DNA of 25,977 nucleotides. It comes from CBFDCQ01 sp965603355 (GTDB lineage: Bacteria > Hydrogenedentota > CAZGCA01 > CBFDCQ01). A model generated the notes under the pieces. It had not been told where the DNA came from. It searched no databases and saw nothing but the letters and a program-made list of their open reading frames with translations. The stretch is from assembly GCA_965603355.1 (NCBI GenBank), contig CBFDCQ010000043.1, forward strand, positions 1 through 25,977, read 5' to 3'. Position 1 is the stretch's first letter. Each line of letters begins with the position of its first letter. Positions 23,169 through 25,977 of the stretch are shown here, one piece after another. The position numbers and the translations under genes are program-made.

Positions 23169-23782
23169 CACTCGTCTCTTTGCTTTGCAGCCGCGTCAAC
23201 GATCTCGCACAGAAGATGTGCAATGAATATGTGCGCTTCCTGAATACGCTGCGTATCGGTTCCGGGTACGATCAGCGCCACGTCGGCCTCCGGCGCGAGC
23301 TCGCCGCCGTCGCGGCCCACCAGGGCTATTACCAAGGCGCCCTGCTCGCGTGCCGCACGAGCTGCCTCGGTGACGTTTCGCGACCGACCGCTCGTGCTGA
23401 TGGCGATCACCGCGTCGCCGGAGTTGACCAGCGCGTTGACCTGGCGGACAAATACCCCTTCGAAACCGTAGTCGTTGCCTAAAGATGTGATGACGCTCGT
23501 GTCGTTAGTGAGCGCCAGCGCCGGAAGAGCTTTCCGCTCGCCGCGCAACCGGCCAACAAACTCGCTGGCGATATGTTGGGCGTCGGCGGCGCTGCCGCCG
23601 TTGCCGAAAAGGACAAGTTTGCCACCGGCATCGAAGACCTGCATAAGGCGGTCGGCAAGCTCGACGATCTTGTCAATGTACTGAGTCACGGTGGCGCGGG
23701 TGAGGCTGAGGTGTGCGTCGAGCGCGGTATCGATCATCTCGCGACACGTGCTCGGGTCTATGGGGTGTTGCGATTCACTCAT
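23168..23782 (-). CDS. gmhA: Sedoheptulose-7-phosphate isomerase GmhA
   Basis: A 204-residue SIS-fold isomerase that makes D-glycero-D-manno-heptose 7-phosphate from sedoheptulose 7-phosphate, the first step of ADP-heptose synthesis. LVLFGNGGSAADAQHIASEFVGR (57-78) carries the likely zinc ligands H70 and E74; the other two are expected at Q181 and H189 in RIQEAHIFIAH. ISTSGRSRNVTEA (128-140) is the SIS phosphosugar loop. The ATG at 23782 overlaps the stop of the upstream unknown gene by 4 bp (ATGA), and its own stop overlaps hldC. The phosphatase gmhB and epimerase hldD are not in the window. Confidence 0.95.
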   Translation of the reverse strand: MSESQHPIDPSTCREMIDTALDAHLSLTRATVTQYIDKIVELADRLMQVFDAGGKLVLFGNGGSAADAQHIASEFVGRLRGERKALPALALTNDTSVITSLGNDYGFEGVFVRQVNALVNSGDAVIAISTSGRSRNVTEAARAAREQGALVIALVGRDGGELAPEADVALIVPGTDTQRIQEAHIFIAHLLCEIVDAAAKQRDE

Positions 23783-24744
23783 TCGTCGAACGTTTCCTTC
23801 TCCATCGTCTCGATGACAGCCGCTGCAAGCAGCGGGAGCATTATCTCATGGTGACCGACCAGCCGATACGCCTCGCCGCCGCCCTGTGTAGGCCGTTCCA
23901 GCACGTTAACCCGCGGCCGGTAATGCGCGATCATGTCCATATCCACAGCCGTGAACTTGCACACCTTGTTTCCCAGGTTGCGTGCGACAGAGAGCGCCTT
24001 GAGAAAGACTTCCGGCAGCACCACCGCCGAACCGACGTTCATGACCACGCCGCCCTCGAGATCGCCTACCACCGAAGCCAGTAACCGAAAGTCCGTCTGC
24101 GATGTCGCGCCGATGGCCGCACCGTCCGCGGATGGATGTTGATGAATAATGTCCGTGCCGATGCCGACGTGAACGGTTGCAGGAATCCCGCTCCGGTACG
24201 CCTGCGCCAGAATGCTACAGTTGCCGTGAGGGAACTCACCCTCGGCGAGGACTTGACCCAGCGCCCGGCCCATCCCTACCCCTTCGGCGGCGCCCTTCTT
24301 GATCGCCTCGTTCATGAGCCGGCCGGTTTCCTCCGCCATCCCGAACTTTCCGTCGTCGATGGTACCGGCCACGTCCTCCGACGTACCGCCGATCAGCGCC
24401 ATCTCAAAATCGTGTATGCTGCCGGCGCCGTTTGTGGCAACCGCAGTTACGACGCCGCGCTCGATGAGGTCGACCACAACGGGGCCGAGACCGCACTTGA
24501 CCACGTGCCCGCCCATCATAAGCAGCACCGGCCGGCCGTCACGTCTCGACGCAACGACGTGGTCCGCCACTTTCAGCAGCGCATCAGCGCCGAGCACCCG
24601 CGGCAGACGCGAGAGAAGATCGCGTACCGAACCGCCGCTCTCGTGCGGTGCGCCGCACTGATCCACGGTTACCTTGTTCTCACGTTCTGAGAGGGAATAT
24701 GTGCGCACCCTGCTCAGGTCCGCAGGCTCGTATCGTTTGTTCAT
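23779..24744 (-). CDS. Conserved protein of unknown function leading the heptose operon, possibly deoxyhypusine-synthase-like fold
   Basis: A 321-residue protein I cannot assign firmly. The start is ATG 24744 (GGGG 8 nt upstream). The body is Gly-rich and Rossmann-like: VLLMMGGHVVKCGLGPVVVDLIERG (73-97), TNGAGSIHDFEMALIGGTSEDVAG (104-127), GNCSILAQAYRSGIPATVHVGIGTDIIHQHPSADG (174-208), EGGVVMNVGSAVVLPEVFLKALSVARNLG (230-258) and HYRPRVNVLERPTQGGG (274-290). The order GGH...sGL...Li..GvV...a.NGAgsiHDfE recalls deoxyhypusine synthase, which builds a nucleoside- or amine-linked product with NAD, but the similarity is from memory. There is no signal peptide; it is cytoplasmic. Its stop overlaps the gmhA start (ATGA), so its product is probably made in step with the heptose enzymes, and it is the first gene after the promoter at 24785-24813. 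Confidence 0.6.
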   Translation of the reverse strand: MNKRYEPADLSRVRTYSLSERENKVTVDQCGAPHESGGSVRDLLSRLPRVLGADALLKVADHVVASRRDGRPVLLMMGGHVVKCGLGPVVVDLIERGVVTAVATNGAGSIHDFEMALIGGTSEDVAGTIDDGKFGMAEETGRLMNEAIKKGAAEGVGMGRALGQVLAEGEFPHGNCSILAQAYRSGIPATVHVGIGTDIIHQHPSADGAAIGATSQTDFRLLASVVGDLEGGVVMNVGSAVVLPEVFLKALSVARNLGNKVCKFTAVDMDMIAHYRPRVNVLERPTQGGGEAYRLVGHHEIMLPLLAAAVIETMEKETFDE

Positions 24745-24784
24745 TAGGTTGCCCCGACGTGCACCACATGGCTTGTTTCGTATA

Positions 24785-24813
24785 CTTAAATCACTTTGCG
24801 GGCGGATTGTCAA
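24785..24813 (-). promoter_or_regulatory. Promoter of the heptose operon
   Basis: Minus strand: consensus TTGACA (24813-24808), 17-bp spacer, TTTAAG (24790-24785), about 40 bp upstream of the first start codon. It stands back-to-back with the gntR promoter. Confidence 0.6.
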
Positions 24814-24846
24814 GCAGTTTCTTGCGATTGGGCCTGAAAAAAGTGC

Positions 24847-24875
24847 TTGACAAAACCCCCGCCATCTGTTACACT
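24847..24875 (+). promoter_or_regulatory. Promoter of the gntR-ABC operon
   Basis: TTGACA (24847-24852), 17-bp spacer, TACACT (24870-24875) preceded by TGT, which makes an extended -10. Expected start near 24882, inside the palindrome at 24873-24896. Confidence 0.8.
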
Positions 24876-24896
24876 GTACTATGACGATAGCACAGT
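24873..24896. promoter_or_regulatory. Probable GntR operator overlapping the -10 box and start site
   Basis: Left arm ACTGTACTAT and right arm ATAGCACAGT, separated by GACG, are inverted repeats matching at 9 of 10 positions. It overlaps the end of the -10 and the likely transcription start. The regulator gene starts 25 bp downstream, so autoregulation is the natural reading (inference). Confidence 0.7.
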
Positions 24897-24920
24897 TGGG
24901 CGGTCAAGCGAGGCGAACTC

Positions 24921-25316
24921 ATGTACCTACACATTGACACTTCGAGCAGCATAGCGATATTCACGCAGATCACAAACCAGGTGAAATACTCTGTCGCAAT
25001 GGGTGCGTACAGTGCGGATGACAAGCTGCCTTCCGTCCGGGAGCTTGCCGTGCAACTGCGCGTCAACCCGAACACTGTGGTGAAAGCCTACCGCGACCTC
25101 GAACGCGAGGGCGTCGTGTACACGCAGCGCGGACTGGGCGTTTTCGTGAGCAAGCAGGCGCCTTCGATATCGCGCAAGGAGCGGAAACGCATAATTGACG
25201 AGCGGCTGGGCGCGGCGGTGGATGAGGCGCTGCGTTCCGACCTGAACCCGGCTGAAATACGCAAGATAGTCGAATCCAAACTTGATGAGAAGAAGAAGAA
25301 ACGGGAACCGCGATGA
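24921..25316 (+). CDS. GntR-family transcriptional regulator, YtrA-like subfamily
   Basis: A 131-residue regulator with an N-terminal winged helix-turn-helix (about 10-80: IFTQITNQVKYSVAMG, then KLPSVRELAVQLRVNPNTVVKAYRDLEREGVV with the recognition helix near 49-60, and the wing TQRGLGVFV) and only a short charged helical tail (about 84-131) instead of a large ligand domain. That short tail is the mark of the YtrA subfamily, whose members usually control an adjacent ABC transporter. ATG 24921 has GAGG 7 nt upstream. The ABC ATPase begins 20 bp after its stop. An inverted repeat on its own promoter suggests autorepression. The inducer is unknown. Confidence 0.92.
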   Translation: MYLHIDTSSSIAIFTQITNQVKYSVAMGAYSADDKLPSVRELAVQLRVNPNTVVKAYRDLEREGVVYTQRGLGVFVSKQAPSISRKERKRIIDERLGAAVDEALRSDLNPAEIRKIVESKLDEKKKKREPR

Positions 25317-25336
25317 TCCCGTCTGGAGGATGCGTT

Positions 25337-25977
25337 ATGGCGGAGACGGTAATTGAGACGAAAGGGCTTGGACGGCGGTTCGGCAAGGCGCATGCGGTTG
25401 ACGGCCTTGACTTGAGCGTTCCGAGAGGCAGCGTGTTCGGTTTCATCGGCAGGAACGGCGCCGGCAAGACGACCACGGTCAAGATGCTGCTGGGTCTGCT
25501 GCCGATGACGGCAGGGTCGGCGACTGTGCTCGGTCTTGACTCGCGCAAAGAGAGTTTTGACATCAAGAAGCGTGTCGGTTACGTGCCGGAGAGTCACCAT
25601 TTCTATAAATGGATGACTGTGGGCGAACTGACGCGGTTCACCTCATCGTTCTATCCCACGTGGCAGGACGGGAAGTGTGCGGAGCTGCTCACCAGGTTCG
25701 AGCTCGATCCCAGGAAGAAGGTCAAGGAGCTGTCGAAAGGTATGGTGGCGAAGCTTGCGCTGACGCTCGCGCTGGCACATGCCCCGGAACTGCTCGTGCT
25801 GGACGAGCCGACCGGCGGGCTCGACGTGATGGTGCGTCGCGATTTCCTCGAGAGTATCGTCCGCACGATACAGGAGGAAGGTAAGACGGTTTTCCTCTCG
25901 TCGCACGTGCTGGTGGATATGGAACGCGTCGCGGACGAGATAGCGATCATCGAGGAGGGACGGCTGGTCAAACGGGC
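25337..25977 (+). CDS. ABC transporter ATP-binding protein, cut by right edge
   Basis: The first 213 residues of an ABC ATPase of the CcmA/YtrB-like export type; the C-terminus lies beyond the window. Walker A is GRNGAGKT (38-45). The Q-loop position reads GYVPES (81-86), with Glu where Gln is common. The signature is LSKGM (132-136), Walker B is LLVLDEP (152-158), followed by GGLD (160-163) and the switch His at H190 (FLSSH). ATG 25337 has GGAGG 7 nt upstream and lies 20 bp after the GntR stop, so both are one operon. The permease is presumably just downstream, outside the window. The substrate cannot be told; YtrA-linked transporters are often tied to cell-envelope stress. Confidence 0.93.
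   Translation, partial: MAETVIETKGLGRRFGKAHAVDGLDLSVPRGSVFGFIGRNGAGKTTTVKMLLGLLPMTAGSATVLGLDSRKESFDIKKRVGYVPESHHFYKWMTVGELTRFTSSFYPTWQDGKCAELLTRFELDPRKKVKELSKGMVAKLALTLALAHAPELLVLDEPTGGLDVMVRRDFLESIVRTIQEEGKTVFLSSHVLVDMERVADEIAIIEEGRLVKR

Overview
The window is GC-rich and gene-dense, and it comes from the chromosome of a Gram-negative-type bacterium: it has ADP-heptose (LPS core) genes, many Sec signal peptides and a type II secretion/type IV pilus-like module. Secreted LamG, ThuA-like, DUF1565-type beta-helix and GH29 proteins, a BlaI/M56 pair with a giant multidomain C-terminus, and intergenic hairpin repeats of the 'gcccgccctacc' kind together suggest a Planctomycetota/PVC-type lineage or a neighbouring candidate phylum such as Hydrogenedentota. 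This placement is inference; no rRNA or other marker is present.

Layout. (1) Positions 1-8968, all minus strand, hold secreted proteins and carbohydrate catabolism. Read in the direction of transcription they are a LamG protein, an ankyrin-serine protease-TPR fusion, a GH29 alpha-L-fucosidase, a secreted ThuA-like protein, a zinc alcohol/polyol dehydrogenase and a beta-helix protein cut by the left edge. The last four are closely spaced and look like one operon. (2) Positions 8969-9632 are a long intergenic region packed with hairpin repeats. It ends in a near-consensus promoter whose -10 box sits inside a perfect inverted repeat, a probable BlaI operator. (3) Positions 9633-13933, plus strand, hold blaI and a 1297-residue M56 metallopeptidase fused to LolA-like, degenerate thioredoxin-like and carboxypeptidase-regulatory-like domains. 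(4) Positions 14107-18903, minus strand, form a pseudopilin/secretion operon read as GspI-like, GspJ-like, GspK-like, GspF, GspE. A promoter about 300 nt upstream leaves a long leader containing a terminator-like hairpin. (5) Positions 19378-20855, plus strand, hold larE and a small signal-peptide/SH3-like/coiled-coil/TM protein, followed by more hairpin repeats including a second copy of the 79-bp element. (6) Positions 21160-24744, minus strand, hold an HU protein with a clear intrinsic terminator, and a four-gene overlapping heptose operon led by an unrecognised conserved gene. (7) Positions 24847-25977, plus strand, hold a GntR (YtrA-like) regulator with a palindromic operator on its own promoter, then an ABC transporter ATPase cut by the right edge.

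Two autoregulated sensory units (BlaI-M56 and GntR-ABC) each show a promoter-overlapping palindrome. The candidates for something new are the BlaI-controlled M56 fusion with a large non-beta-lactam sensor region, the ankyrin-protease-TPR protein, the unknown gene translationally coupled to heptose synthesis, and the dispersed 79-bp double-hairpin element.
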